Positions 19,563-28,011 of a stretch of 64,000 bases of DNA are shown here, piece by piece. The stretch's first letter is position 1, and the number at the start of each line of letters is the position of its first letter. Source of the stretch: Novispirillum itersonii subsp. itersonii ATCC 12639 (lineage in GTDB: Bacteria > Pseudomonadota > Alphaproteobacteria > Rhodospirillales > Rhodospirillaceae). The notes under the pieces were generated by a model. It was not told the DNA's origin. It saw only the letters and a list, made by a program, of their open reading frames with translations, and did no database searches. Where the stretch lies: NCBI RefSeq assembly GCF_000381985.1, contig NZ_KB907348.1, positions 58,005 to 122,004 of the forward strand. Direction: 5' to 3'. Made by a program: the position numbers and the translations under genes.

Positions 19563-21430
19563 CCGGGCGATACCTCCGCCCAGAACACCCTCGGGCTCAT
19601 CCATAAGAAGGGCGAGGGCGTACCCCAGGATCACCAGCAGGCGGTGGCCTGGTTCCGCAAGGCCGCCGAGCAGGGCGATGCTGACGCCCAGAACACCCTC
19701 GCGGCCATGTATTACGGGGGCAAGGGCGTACCCCAGGATCACAAGCAGGCGGCGGCCTGGCTCCGCAAGGCCGCCGAGCAGGGCCATGCTGTCGCGCAGT
19801 TCAACCTCGGGCTCATGTATAAGAAGGGCGAGGGCGTACCCCAGAATGACCAGCAGGCGGCGGCCTGGTACCGTAAGGCCGCCGAGCAGGGCGATGCCGA
19901 CGCCCAGTACGCCCTCGGGGTCATGTATCAGAAGGGCGAGGGCGTACCCCAGGATCACCGGCAGGCGGCGGCCTGGTTCCGCAAGACTGCCGAGCAGGGC
20001 GATGCCTCCGCCCAGAGCATCCTCGGGTACATGTATTACGAGGGCAAGGGCGTACCCCAGGATCACCAGCAGGCGGCGACCTGGTACCGTAAGGCCGCCG
20101 AGCAGGGCGATTCTGGCGCCCAGTACAACCTCGGGCTCATGTATCAGAAGGGCGAGGGCGTACCCCAGGATCACCAGCAGGCGGCGACCTGGTACCGTAA
20201 GGCCGCCGAGCAGGGCGATTCTGGCGCCCAGTACAACCTCGGGCTCATGTATCAGAAGGGCGAGGGCGTACCCCAGGATCACCAGCAGGCGGCGACCTGG
20301 TACCGTAAGGCCGCCGAGCAGGGCGATGCTGGCGCCCAGTACAACCTCGGGCTCATGTATAAGAAGGGCGAGGGCGTACCCCAGGATCACCAGCAGGCGG
20401 TGGCTTGGTACCGCAAGGCCGCCGAGCAGGGCGATGCTGGCGCCCAGAACGCCCTCGGGCTCATCTATAAGAAGGGCCGGGGCGTACCTCAGGATCACCA
20501 GCAGGCGGCGGCCTGGTACCGTAAGGCCGCCGAGCAGGGCGATGCTGGGGCTCAGTACAACCTCGGGATCATGTATAAGAAGGGCGAGGGTGTACCCCAG
20601 GATTACCGGCAGGCGGCGACCTGGTACCGCAAGGCCGCCCAGCAGGGTGATGCTAGCGCCCAGAACGCCCTCGGGCGCATGTATTACGAGGGCAAGGGCG
20701 TACCCCAGGATCACCAGCAGGCGGCGGCCTGGTACCGCAAGGCTGCCGAGCAGGGCCATGCTGTCGCCCAGTACAACCTTGGGGTCATGTATAAGGAGGG
20801 TGAGGGCGTACTTCAGGATCACCAGCAGGCGGAGACCTGGTACCGTAAGGCCGCCGAGCAGGGCGATGTCAATGCCCAGTACGCCCTCGGGGTCATGTAT
20901 AAGAAGGGCGAGGGCGTACCTCAGGATCACCAGCAGGCGGCGACCTGGTTCCGCAAGGCCGCCGAGCAGGGCGATGCTGAAGCCCAAAACACCCTCGGGG
21001 CCATGTATTACGAGGGCAAGGGCGTATCCCAGGATCACCAGCAGGCGGCGGCCTGGTACCGTAAGGCCGCCGAGCAGGGCGATGCTGCCGCCCAGAATGC
21101 CCTCGGGGTTATGTATAAGAAGGGCCGGGGCGTACCCCAGGATCACCAGCAGGCGGTGGCCTGGTACCGCAAGGCCGCCGAGCAGGGCGATGTTGACGCC
21201 CAGTACAACCTCGGGGCCATGTATTCCGTGGGCGAGGGTGTACCCCAGGATGACCAGCAGGCGGCGGCTTGGTATCGCAAGGCTGCCGAGCAGGGCGATG
21301 CCATCGCTCAGAACACCCTCGCGGGGATGTATTACAAGGGCGAGGGTGTGCCCCAGGATCACCAGCAGGCGGTGACTTGGCCCCGCAAGGCTGCCGAGCA
21401 GGGTCTTGCTGCCGCCCAGCACAACCTCGG
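19563..21430 (+). repeat. 108-bp tandem repeat array (Sel1 coding)
   Basis: About 18 units of 108 bp, each encoding one 36-residue Sel1 motif. Units around 20047-20219 and 20155-20327 are identical over 173 consecutive positions at a 108-base shift. That marks a recent unit duplication. Confidence 0.9.
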
Positions 21431-21638
21431 GCTCATGTATAAGAAGGGCCAGGGCGTACCCCAAAACTACAGCCTGGCTTACACATGGCTCTCAGTCGCG
21501 ATTGCCAGCGGCGTCCCAGATCAATCTTCCATTATATCTGCACGCGATGGTTTGGCAGAGAAGCTTTCGCCGCCTCAGCTGGCTGAGGCACAAAAGCGAG
21601 CGGCCCAGTATTCTGAAAAGTACAAGCCACGTAAATAA
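19644..21638 (+). CDS. Large Sel1-repeat (TPR-like) protein
   Basis: A 664-residue protein built almost wholly of 36-residue Sel1-like repeats of the form AEQGDAxAQYNLGxMYxKGEGVPQDxxQAAxWYRKA. Seventeen repeats lie in this frame and one more lies upstream in frame (19563-19643). It ends in a non-repeat tail of about 50 residues (KLSPPQLAEAQKRAAQYSEK). Sel1 arrays form superhelical protein-protein scaffolds, and secreted versions are often linked to envelope or host interaction. The start given is a GTG inside a repeat. The better start is the ATG at 19464, blocked by TGA at 19560, so without readthrough or reinitiation the product lacks its export signal. It is the only sizeable gene of the island. 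Confidence 0.7.
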   Translation: MAWFRKAAEQGDADAQNTLAAMYYGGKGVPQDHKQAAAWLRKAAEQGHAVAQFNLGLMYKKGEGVPQNDQQAAAWYRKAAEQGDADAQYALGVMYQKGEGVPQDHRQAAAWFRKTAEQGDASAQSILGYMYYEGKGVPQDHQQAATWYRKAAEQGDSGAQYNLGLMYQKGEGVPQDHQQAATWYRKAAEQGDSGAQYNLGLMYQKGEGVPQDHQQAATWYRKAAEQGDAGAQYNLGLMYKKGEGVPQDHQQAVAWYRKAAEQGDAGAQNALGLIYKKGRGVPQDHQQAAAWYRKAAEQGDAGAQYNLGIMYKKGEGVPQDYRQAATWYRKAAQQGDASAQNALGRMYYEGKGVPQDHQQAAAWYRKAAEQGHAVAQYNLGVMYKEGEGVLQDHQQAETWYRKAAEQGDVNAQYALGVMYKKGEGVPQDHQQAATWFRKAAEQGDAEAQNTLGAMYYEGKGVSQDHQQAAAWYRKAAEQGDAAAQNALGVMYKKGRGVPQDHQQAVAWYRKAAEQGDVDAQYNLGAMYSVGEGVPQDDQQAAAWYRKAAEQGDAIAQNTLAGMYYKGEGVPQDHQQAVTWPRKAAEQGLAAAQHNLGLMYKKGQGVPQNYSLAYTWLSVAIASGVPDQSSIISARDGLAEKLSPPQLAEAQKRAAQYSEKYKPRK

Positions 21639-21860
21639 TCTGTTTGAGCGGCAAGCATGTTGTAGGGGGCAGAAATGGCCCCCGAAAACCGGACAGGATG
21701 TTAAGCTGGTCCCGCCTGCAATGCTTCGGAGGCGTATGTGGCCTGTTGCGGGTATCTCCGGCTCCTCCGATCCGAAAAGCTGGTTGCCTGCCAGGCAAGC
21801 GTAGGAGCAGGTGGGCCAATGGGGGCTCCCGTAGGTCATTGCTTCCGGATGGTCCGCGAA
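21639..21860. other. Non-coding tail of the island
   Basis: No credible gene. A short hairpin, GGGGGC/GCCCCC around 21667-21685, is followed by CGAAAACCGGACAGG, which resembles the terminal repeats of some insertion sequences. No transposase is attached and no second end was found. A further small inverted repeat CTTGCCTGGCAGGCAA lies near 21784-21800. Confidence 0.35.
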
Positions 21861-21905
21861 CTCTTAATCAGCGGGTCCAAGGTTCGAATCCTTGTGTACC
21901 CACCA
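21861..21905 (+). repeat. 3' tRNA-Lys fragment, right attachment site
   Basis: Forty-five bases from the anticodon loop through CCA match tRNA-Lys. No acceptor 5' strand or D arm is present, so it is not a functional tRNA. It carries the GTGTACCC acceptor variant of tRNA-Lys copy 2 rather than the GTGCACCC of copy 1, and it is followed by the same kind of 3' flank (TATTTTGAAGGTT). Confidence 0.85.
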
Positions 21906-21934
21906 TATTTTGAAGGTTCACCAAAGCCTTCGGC

Positions 21935-21966
21935 AAAAACCCCGGTCACAGCGACCGGGGTTTTTT
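21935..21966 (+). terminator. tRNA-type terminator displaced with the fragment
   Basis: The stem AAAAACCCCGGTC/GACCGGGGTTTTT with loop ACAGC is followed by T residues. It is the ancestral tRNA-Lys terminator, left behind downstream of the fragment when the island inserted. Confidence 0.8.
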
Positions 21967-22092
21967 GCGTTTGGTCTGGGGTGCCATCGGGGCTATCTGG
22001 GTTCCTTTTTCCCTCTACTTGACCGCCGTCAGGGCTGTTTACCGCAGCGGCAGGCAGGATCGGCGGAGTATGACCACCGGGAGGAGTCCGCC

Positions 22093-22488
22093 ATGCGTCT
22101 GTTGCCGCTTTTGCCCGTTGCCGGGGCCGCTGTCTGGATGGGGGTTCTTGCGGCCTCTATGGTGCAGGTTCCCCGGGTTGCCGTTACTGCCGCAGCGTCT
22201 TGCCGGACCGAGGCTGCTGACTGGGCCGGGCAACTGGCCGGACAGGGGTTCCGTGTGGAAACCCACGATATGGATGTTGCCTCGGCCTCAGCCTGTCTGA
22301 CCGGTCAGGTCGGGGGGTACAGTCTGATTGGGGCCGTTGATCCGGCTGCGGTCTCGCGTCTGTTGATGACCAAGCCGCGCGGGGTGACCGGCCTGCATCT
22401 GGGGGCTGATGGTGTGGTCATGGCCGCCCTTGGCCCGGCAGAGCCGGTGCCGTTGCAGGTGGTGCTGGATGCGGAGAAAAAGCGATGA
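22093..22488 (+). CDS. Exported DUF411-like protein lacking the metal-site cysteines
   Basis: A 131-residue protein with an N-terminal signal sequence (LLPLLPVAGAAVWMGVLAA). The downstream order of elements resembles DUF411 proteins: a Cys-led helix (SCRTEAADWAGQLAGQGF), then VETHDMD, then ASACLTGQVGGYSLIGAVDP, then LLMTKPRGVTGLHLG. Typical DUF411 members carry a CGCC metal motif at the helix start. Here only one Cys remains in SCRT, so copper or metal binding is doubtful. GGGAGGAG precedes the ATG. The stop overlaps the next gene by 4 bases. Family assignment is by pattern only. Confidence 0.55.
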   Translation: MRLLPLLPVAGAAVWMGVLAASMVQVPRVAVTAAASCRTEAADWAGQLAGQGFRVETHDMDVASASACLTGQVGGYSLIGAVDPAAVSRLLMTKPRGVTGLHLGADGVVMAALGPAEPVPLQVVLDAEKKR

Positions 22489-22709
22489 CCCCGGCAAAGC
22501 GACGGATCCCCCTTGCCGTGGTCATCGGTGGCTTTGGGGTTGGGGTGGCGATATTGCTGTGGGGCGGGATGATCGCCCTGCTGAAAGCCCTGCCCGCTGA
22601 CGGTATGGCCCCGGTGATGACCGGGGCGGATATGCTGTTAGGGGCCGTGGTGGCTGCGGCCTTACTGGGGGGGATCGGGGCCGTGTTTGGGGCGTTGGGC
22701 GACCGGTAA
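22485..22709 (+). CDS. Small two-helix membrane protein
   Basis: A 74-residue protein with two hydrophobic helices (IPLAVVIGGFGVGVAILLWG and ADMLLGAVVAAALLGGIGAV) and short polar ends. It overlaps the stop of the DUF411-like gene (ATGA), so the two are translated together. I do not recognise a family. A good terminator follows 35 bases later, so the pair forms a two-gene unit convergent with norF. Confidence 0.6.
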   Translation: MTPAKRRIPLAVVIGGFGVGVAILLWGGMIALLKALPADGMAPVMTGADMLLGAVVAAALLGGIGAVFGALGDR

Positions 22710-22744
22710 AACGGGACTCAGTAAGACGGATTCAGTAAGACGGA

Positions 22745-22774
22745 ACAGGGGGGCCTCAGGTGCCCCCCTGTTTT
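22745..22774 (+). terminator. Rho-independent terminator
   Basis: Perfect ten-base arms ACAGGGGGGC (22745-22754) and GCCCCCCTGT (22762-22771) are followed by TTTTC. It lies between the convergent small membrane protein gene and norF and may also slow transcription arriving from norF. Confidence 0.8.
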
Positions 22775-22800
22775 CTGTTGAAGGGTCTTGTTTGCCCCGG

Positions 22801-23112
22801 TCAGTGCAGGGTCAGAATGATGGCCTGTCCCCCGGCGACGCCAGCGATGATCACCACGACAAAAGCGGTCAGTGTTCCGCGCCAGCCGGGCGTGGAGGCC
22901 CGCAGGTTAAGGTAGACCCGCAGGATTTCCCGTGCTTTCAGCGCCGTTGCCAGCAGCACGGATGCCACCGCTGCCGGGGTCAGGCTGGCGGTGGAGGCCG
23001 GGGATAAGCCATCCAGACCGGCCAGAAGACTGGTGACTGTCAGACCGGCCAGCAGCAGCCAGGCGATAAACAGGCGGCGTGGGGGCGGTGGGGTAAAGTC
23101 GGGGGACGGCAT
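22801..23112 (-). CDS. norF: NorF-like, cytochrome oxidase subunit IV-type protein
   Basis: A 103-residue membrane protein with three hydrophobic helices (FIAWLLLAGLTVTSLLAGL, LTPAAVASVLLATALKAREI, LTAFVVVIIAGVAGGQAIIL). The conserved ALKAREILRVYLNLR loop is typical of the short subunit IV-like proteins next to norE. It is the last gene of the nor operon, 14 bases after norE. NorF supports full NO reductase activity in Paracoccus-type systems, and its mechanism is unknown. Assignment depends on size, topology and position. Confidence 0.75.
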   Translation of the reverse strand: MPSPDFTPPPPRRLFIAWLLLAGLTVTSLLAGLDGLSPASTASLTPAAVASVLLATALKAREILRVYLNLRASTPGWRGTLTAFVVVIIAGVAGGQAIILTLH

Positions 23113-23126
23113 CCTGTCTGCTCCTG

Positions 23127-23723
23127 TCAGCGCACCAGATATATCACCGGATAGACCAGCACCCAGATCAGATCGACCATGTGCCAGAAGGCGGTGCCGG
23201 TTTCGACGGTGTCGCGGGCAGGGCGCCAGATGCCGATGCCCAGAATCACCATTCCCAGCACCACATGCAGGGCATGGAAGCCGGTGATCAGATAATACAG
23301 GGTGAAGAACGTGTTGGTTTCCAGCCCGATTCCCAGCGCCGCCTTGCCGCTGTATTCCACGGCTTTGACCGCCAGAAACACGGCCCCCAGCGCCAGAGCC
23401 GCCAGCAGCCAGCCCCGGCAGGCCCGCTGCCGTCCGTCATGGCTGGCACGCCCGGCCAGGGCTGCCATCCAGCCGCTGGTGATCAGCACCAGTGTGTTGA
23501 GGCCACCGTCAACCCGGCTGAGCAGAGCCTGACTGTCGGCAAAGCCGCCGGGGTCAGCAATCCGCGCCCCGGTGAACCCGATCAGGAAGGCCCCGAACAC
23601 CGCCAGCTCCGACAGGATCAGGATCCACATCAACGGGTTGCCGGGCAGGGCGGACAAGGCCCCCCAATCAGCGGCTTCTCCCCCGGTTTCTTCGGGGGGG
23701 CTATCCCTGTCAGGCGCAGTCAT
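23127..23723 (-). CDS. norE: NorE, cytochrome oxidase subunit III homologue
   Basis: A 198-residue membrane protein of the heme-copper oxidase subunit III family with about five helices. Segments include MWILILSELAVFGAFLIGF, LNTLVLITSGWMAALAG, YYLITGFHALHVVLGMVIL and a C-terminal WHMVDLIWVLVYPVIYLV. The ATG overlaps the norD stop by 4 bases. It is thought to assist assembly or stability of the NO reductase and is not an electron-transfer subunit. Confidence 0.85.
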   Translation of the reverse strand: MTAPDRDSPPEETGGEAADWGALSALPGNPLMWILILSELAVFGAFLIGFTGARIADPGGFADSQALLSRVDGGLNTLVLITSGWMAALAGRASHDGRQRACRGWLLAALALGAVFLAVKAVEYSGKAALGIGLETNTFFTLYYLITGFHALHVVLGMVILGIGIWRPARDTVETGTAFWHMVDLIWVLVYPVIYLVR

Positions 23724-25657
23724 GCGGCAATCCCCTGATACAGCCGGGGCAGGGCCTGAGACAGCCGCGACAGATCACTGACAATCGCGTAACGGCCCCG
23801 GCCAAACAGCGCGGGGAAGTAATCCCGTGCCTCGGCGTCAATGGTCACGCCAAAAACCGCCAGCCCCTTACGGCGGGCTTCCAGAATTGCGTGCCGACTG
23901 TCTTCGATCCCAAAGCGGCCTTCGTAATGATCAATGTCATTCGGTTTGCCGTCGGTCAGCACCAGTAGAAGCCGCCGTCCGTGCGGGCGCTTTTCCAGCT
24001 GTGCCGCCGCATGGCGGATTGCTGCCCCCATCCGGGTGTAATAGCCGGGCTTCAGGGCTGCCACCCGCCGCAGCACCGCCGGGCCGAACGGTTCGTCAAA
24101 GTCTTTGACGGTCTGCACCCGCACCCAGTCCCGGCGGCGGGAGGTAAAGGTGAACACCGCGTTTTCATCCCCGCAGGCATTCAGGCCCGACAGAAAGACT
24201 GACAGCGCTTCTTTCTCCACATCCAGCACCCGGCGGTTATCAATCCAGGCATCGGTGGACAGCGAGACATCCATCAGCACCGCCACCGACAGGTCGCGGG
24301 CGCTGGCCCGGGTTTTCAGATAGACGCGGTCATTGACGCTGCCGTTGGCGTGCAGGTCAACGCGGGACCGTACCAGGGCCTCAAGATCCAGATCATCGCC
24401 ATCGGCCTGCCCGCGATGGGTGATCAGACGCGGGCGCAGGGCCTCAAACTGCCGTCGGACCCGCACAATCAGGCGGCGTGCGGTTTCATCCGGGGCCCAG
24501 TCGCCACCTTCTTCGGTGGCGGGGCCGGTCATCACCCGGCAGTGATCGGGCAGCAGTATAGCGCGGCGATAATCCCATTCGGGATAGGTGCCACCGCCGG
24601 TCAGCGCCCCGCCGGTCACCGCATCGGGTGGCAGATCCAGATCCAGCCGGATCCGTGCCGCCGTCTTTTTGCTATGAGGGGAGACAGTGATTTCCTCCAT
24701 ATCATCCGCAGCTTTGCGGGCGTTCTGGTCGTCGTCGTCATCATCCCCACGGTTGACGTTGACCATTTCGGCCAGCATCAGAATCTTTTCCATGCGGTTG
24801 AGGATCATCGGGTCATCGCGGTCGGCCTGATCCTGTGTTTTGCGGCGGGCCTTGCGTTTCCGGCGGTCATCCCCGCCGCTGTCGCCGCTGCCGTCTTCCC
24901 CGGTTTCTGCCGATGACGGGCGGGACTGGGTGACATGCGGACGGACTTCGCCCCACAGGGGCACCGGCAGGAACGGGCGGTACCGGCGGGGGGCGCGATA
25001 GGCCGTCACGGCGGTTTCATCCCCGGCGCTGACCAGATCATACAGGGCGGCCCCGCCACCTGCCGCCGGGCGTTGTCCCCGCAGCAGGGCGCTGACGCAG
25101 CTTTCCACCAAGGCTTCCATCTCTGACAGCGGACGGCGGGGGCGGATTCCGGCAACTGCGGCAGCCAGCGTGGCGTGGCGATCACGCAGGCCCGGATAGG
25201 CGGCCAGAGTCCGCGCCGTGGTGGCTCTGGCCCGGATCAGGGCCCGCAGATCCCGACGCAGCAGATCTTCATCGTGGTCCGGCTGCGGGGGTTTCGCTGC
25301 GGCAAAAAACGCCGCCAGCCACAGGTACAGGCTGCGGTTCTGGTCGGCATCGGGGAACAGGTCGATCCGGTCGGGCAGGCGCAGGGCTGCTTCTGACAGG
25401 CTGGAGACCGGCAGGGTTTCCGCCGCCATGCCCAGCCGCTGCCGCCACGTCAGGCGGTGACCGCTTTCCTCTGCGCCGGAGGCGGACAGTTCCACCGCCG
25501 CTGATCCGCCCAGCCCCCGGAAGAAGACGGCCAGCATGGCGCGGATTTCTGCCAGCTCCACCGCCGCCTGTGGATGCGACGGGTAGCTGGGGCAGGTGCC
25601 GACCAGACGGTGCCAGCCCCATCCGACCTGTTCTTCCAGTTCCAGAAAGTGCCACAT
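23720..25657 (-). CDS. norD: NorD, VWA-domain NO reductase activation protein
   Basis: A 645-residue cytoplasmic protein required to activate cNOR, probably with NorQ as a MoxR/VWA chaperone pair that inserts the non-heme iron. The C-terminal von Willebrand A domain has a complete MIDAS motif DVSLS (in AVLMDVSLSTDAW). A highly acidic linker (GDDDDDDQN) precedes a predicted charged middle region. The length agrees with NorD proteins. The ATG at 25657 is 39 bases after norQ, and its 3' end overlaps norE. Confidence 0.92.
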   Translation of the reverse strand: MWHFLELEEQVGWGWHRLVGTCPSYPSHPQAAVELAEIRAMLAVFFRGLGGSAAVELSASGAEESGHRLTWRQRLGMAAETLPVSSLSEAALRLPDRIDLFPDADQNRSLYLWLAAFFAAAKPPQPDHDEDLLRRDLRALIRARATTARTLAAYPGLRDRHATLAAAVAGIRPRRPLSEMEALVESCVSALLRGQRPAAGGGAALYDLVSAGDETAVTAYRAPRRYRPFLPVPLWGEVRPHVTQSRPSSAETGEDGSGDSGGDDRRKRKARRKTQDQADRDDPMILNRMEKILMLAEMVNVNRGDDDDDDQNARKAADDMEEITVSPHSKKTAARIRLDLDLPPDAVTGGALTGGGTYPEWDYRRAILLPDHCRVMTGPATEEGGDWAPDETARRLIVRVRRQFEALRPRLITHRGQADGDDLDLEALVRSRVDLHANGSVNDRVYLKTRASARDLSVAVLMDVSLSTDAWIDNRRVLDVEKEALSVFLSGLNACGDENAVFTFTSRRRDWVRVQTVKDFDEPFGPAVLRRVAALKPGYYTRMGAAIRHAAAQLEKRPHGRRLLLVLTDGKPNDIDHYEGRFGIEDSRHAILEARRKGLAVFGVTIDAEARDYFPALFGRGRYAIVSDLSRLSQALPRLYQGIAA

Positions 25658-25696
25658 GATGTTCGGTTCCGGCTTGTGGTCAGGATAGGGGGCAGA

Positions 25697-26512
25697 TCAG
25701 CCCAGCAGGGCGGCAATGGCCTCACTCAGCCCGGCTTTGACGGCGGGGTCATCGGACAGCGGCTCGATGATGGCGGCGCGCACGGCGTCGCGCAGCGGGC
25801 GCCCGGCTTTGATCAGGATCGCGCAGTACACCAGCAGACGGGTGGAGGCGGCTTCTTCCAGATCTGCCCCGGCCATGCCACGGATCCGCCCGGCCAGACG
25901 CACCAGCATGGCGGCGGTGTCGGCATCGACGCCGCTTTCGCTGGCGACCACCCGGGCCTCAAGGTCAGGGGCAGGATAGCTGAAATCAAAGGCCAGAAAC
26001 CGCTGACGGGTTGAAGGCTTCAGGCTTTTCAGGATGTTCTGGTAGCCGGGGTTGTAAGAGACCACCAGCATGAAGGAGGGTGGTGCCTCCAGCAGTTCGC
26101 CGGTCCGTTCCAGCGGCAGGATCCGGCGGTCGTCGGTCAGCGGATGCAGCACGACGGTGACATCCTTGCGGGCTTCGACCACCTCATCCAGATAGCAGAT
26201 GCCGCCTTCGCGGACGGCACGGGTCAGCGGGCCATCGACCCAGACGGTCTCGCCGCCTTTCAGCAGATAGCGCCCGGTCAGGTCGGCGGCGGTCAGGTCA
26301 TCATGGCAGGCCACCGTATACAGCGGCAGGCCGAGACGGGCGGCCATATGGGTGACAAAGCGGGTTTTGCCGCAGCCGGTCGGCCCTTTCAGCAGCAGCG
26401 GCAGGCGGTGGTGCTGGGCCTGTTCAAACAGGCTGACTTCGCCGCCCTGCGGCAGGTAGAACGGGGCATCCCCGGCGATGGCAGTGGGGTGAAGGGTCGG
26501 TGCGTCAGGCAT
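25697..26512 (-). CDS. norQ: NorQ, MoxR-type AAA+ ATPase
   Basis: A 271-residue AAA+ ATPase of the MoxR/CbbQ/NorQ group. Walker A is GPTGCGKT. The CbbQ/NorQ blocks DLTAADLTGRYLLKGGETVW, Walker B ICYLDEVVEARKDV and sensor 1 LVVSYNPGYQ follow in order. It acts with NorD in maturation of NorCB. I chose the ATG at 26512, which has GAGGA 5 bases upstream. An in-frame ATG at 26542 would add 10 residues. Confidence 0.93.
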   Translation of the reverse strand: MPDAPTLHPTAIAGDAPFYLPQGGEVSLFEQAQHHRLPLLLKGPTGCGKTRFVTHMAARLGLPLYTVACHDDLTAADLTGRYLLKGGETVWVDGPLTRAVREGGICYLDEVVEARKDVTVVLHPLTDDRRILPLERTGELLEAPPSFMLVVSYNPGYQNILKSLKPSTRQRFLAFDFSYPAPDLEARVVASESGVDADTAAMLVRLAGRIRGMAGADLEEAASTRLLVYCAILIKAGRPLRDAVRAAIIEPLSDDPAVKAGLSEAIAALLG

Positions 26513-26531
26513 GGCATCCTCGCGGAAAAGG

Positions 26532-26577
26532 GCCCCCGACATCCACCGGGCCGTGAAAACCGGCAGGTGTCGGGGGC
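26532..26577 (-). other. Stem-loop between norB and norQ
   Basis: Perfect ten-base arms GCCCCCGACA (26532-26541) and TGTCGGGGGC (26568-26577), with further pairing inside. There is no T tail, so I read it as an RNA-stability or partial-attenuation element that lets norCB outnumber norQDEF. Confidence 0.5.
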
Positions 26578-26607
26578 AGGTGCCCGGAGCGGAAGATGGG
26601 TCCGGGA

Positions 26608-27954
26608 TTATTCGGCAGGCCGGGTCTCACCGTTGGCGATCTTGGCCAGACGGCTGCCCGGAACGGCAAGGCTGTAAACGATCAGGATCACCCCGATCAG
26701 CACGGCAACGCCGGAGCCGAGGCGGTACCAGAAGAACAGGCTGATCTGGTCCTGTACCTCCATGTAGTTCATGCCCATCACGCGTTGCAGGTGGGTCTGC
26801 ACCACCCCGGCAAAGGTCAGGGTAAAGGTCATGAAGCACATGCCGGCGGTGGTGATCCAGAAGCCCCACATGTTCAGGGCCTGATTATAGACGTCACGCC
26901 GCAGCAGATGGGGCAGGGCATAGGTCATCATCGCCACGTTGAGCATCACATAGGCACCGTAAAAGGCGAGATGGCCATGGGCGGCGGTGACCTGTGTGCC
27001 GTGGGTGTAATAGTTGACCGGGGCCAGTGTGTGCAGGAAGCCCCATACCCCGGCGCCGAGGAAGGCGATGACGGCGGTGCCGAGCGACCACAGCAGGGCT
27101 GCCTTGTTCGGATGCTTCCGGCCACCTTTCCAGATCATGTAGAAGGTGAAGATCACCATCGCGAAGAAGGGGATGACTTCAAGGGTGGAAAACACCGACC
27201 CGATCCAGCGCCAGTATCCCGGAGTCCCGATCCAGTAATAATGGTGGCCGGTGCCGAGAATGCCGGTGAACAGCGACAGGCCGACAATCACATACAGCCA
27301 CTTTTCCACCACCTCGCGGTCAACGCCGGTCAGCTTGATCATCAGATAGGCCAGAATGGCGGCCATGATCAGCTCCCAAACGCCTTCCACCCACAGATGG
27401 ACGACCCACCACCAGTACATCTTGTCCAGCGACAGGTTGCCGGGGTTGTAGAAAGCGAACAGGAAGAAGATCGCCACAAACCACAGACCCAGCATCAGCA
27501 CGTTGGCAACGGCGGTCTTGCGGCCCTTCAGCAGGGTCATGGTGCAGTTGTACAGGAACATCAGGGCCACGATCACGATGCCGACCTTGATCAGCAGCGG
27601 CTGTTCCAGAAATTCCCGGCCTTCGTGGATGCGCAGGACATAGCCCAGCACGGTGACCAGTGCGGCGATGAAGAAGATCCAGAACTGGGCGATTGCCAGC
27701 CTTGGGCTGTGCAGTTCCGTCTCGGTTTCCTCAGGCAGCAGGTAATAGGTGGCCCCCATGAAGCCCATCAGCAGCCACACGATCAGGGCGTTGGTGTGGA
27801 TCATGCGGATGATGTTGAAGGGCAGCAGGTCAGACAGGATATTGGGCATCACGTAGACCGTTCCGGCCAGAACGCCGACGGCGACCTGTACCAGAAACAG
27901 GGTCAGGGCCCCTGCGAAGTAATAGAGGGCAACCCTCTGGGATTGGTAACTCAT
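26608..27954 (-). CDS. norB: Nitric oxide reductase subunit B (cNOR)
   Basis: A 448-residue, twelve-helix catalytic subunit that reduces two NO to N2O at a heme b3/non-heme iron centre in the inner membrane. Key residues are visible. HTNALIVWLLMGFMGATYYL carries the low-spin heme ligand. HLWVEGVWE has the first FeB His and the catalytic Glu. GTGHHYYWIG holds the other two FeB His, and AAHGHLAFYG carries the paired heme b and b3 ligands. It lacks the N-terminal quinol-oxidising extension of qNOR, agreeing with a norC partner next door (57 bases upstream). Confidence 0.97.
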   Translation of the reverse strand: MSYQSQRVALYYFAGALTLFLVQVAVGVLAGTVYVMPNILSDLLPFNIIRMIHTNALIVWLLMGFMGATYYLLPEETETELHSPRLAIAQFWIFFIAALVTVLGYVLRIHEGREFLEQPLLIKVGIVIVALMFLYNCTMTLLKGRKTAVANVLMLGLWFVAIFFLFAFYNPGNLSLDKMYWWWVVHLWVEGVWELIMAAILAYLMIKLTGVDREVVEKWLYVIVGLSLFTGILGTGHHYYWIGTPGYWRWIGSVFSTLEVIPFFAMVIFTFYMIWKGGRKHPNKAALLWSLGTAVIAFLGAGVWGFLHTLAPVNYYTHGTQVTAAHGHLAFYGAYVMLNVAMMTYALPHLLRRDVYNQALNMWGFWITTAGMCFMTFTLTFAGVVQTHLQRVMGMNYMEVQDQISLFFWYRLGSGVAVLIGVILIVYSLAVPGSRLAKIANGETRPAE

Positions 27955-28011
27955 GGTTTTCTCTCTCCCCGCTAAAACCGGTGGGTGCGGCTGTGGCGTG
28001 TTGACGGTGCC

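Noticed and set aside
19563..21430. Regular 108-bp repeats that could suggest a CRISPR or satellite array
   Set aside because: The repeats are in one continuous reading frame and encode Sel1 motifs; there are no unique spacers.
19506..21464. Very long open frame on the minus strand across the Sel1 array
   Set aside because: It is a by-product of the repeat composition: the plus frame encodes a known repeat family and the reverse product has no recognisable domain.
21660..21700. Terminal repeat of an IS66-like insertion sequence
   Set aside because: Only a short similarity around CGAAAACCGGACAGG; no transposase, second end or target duplication was found, so it is not listed as a mobile element.
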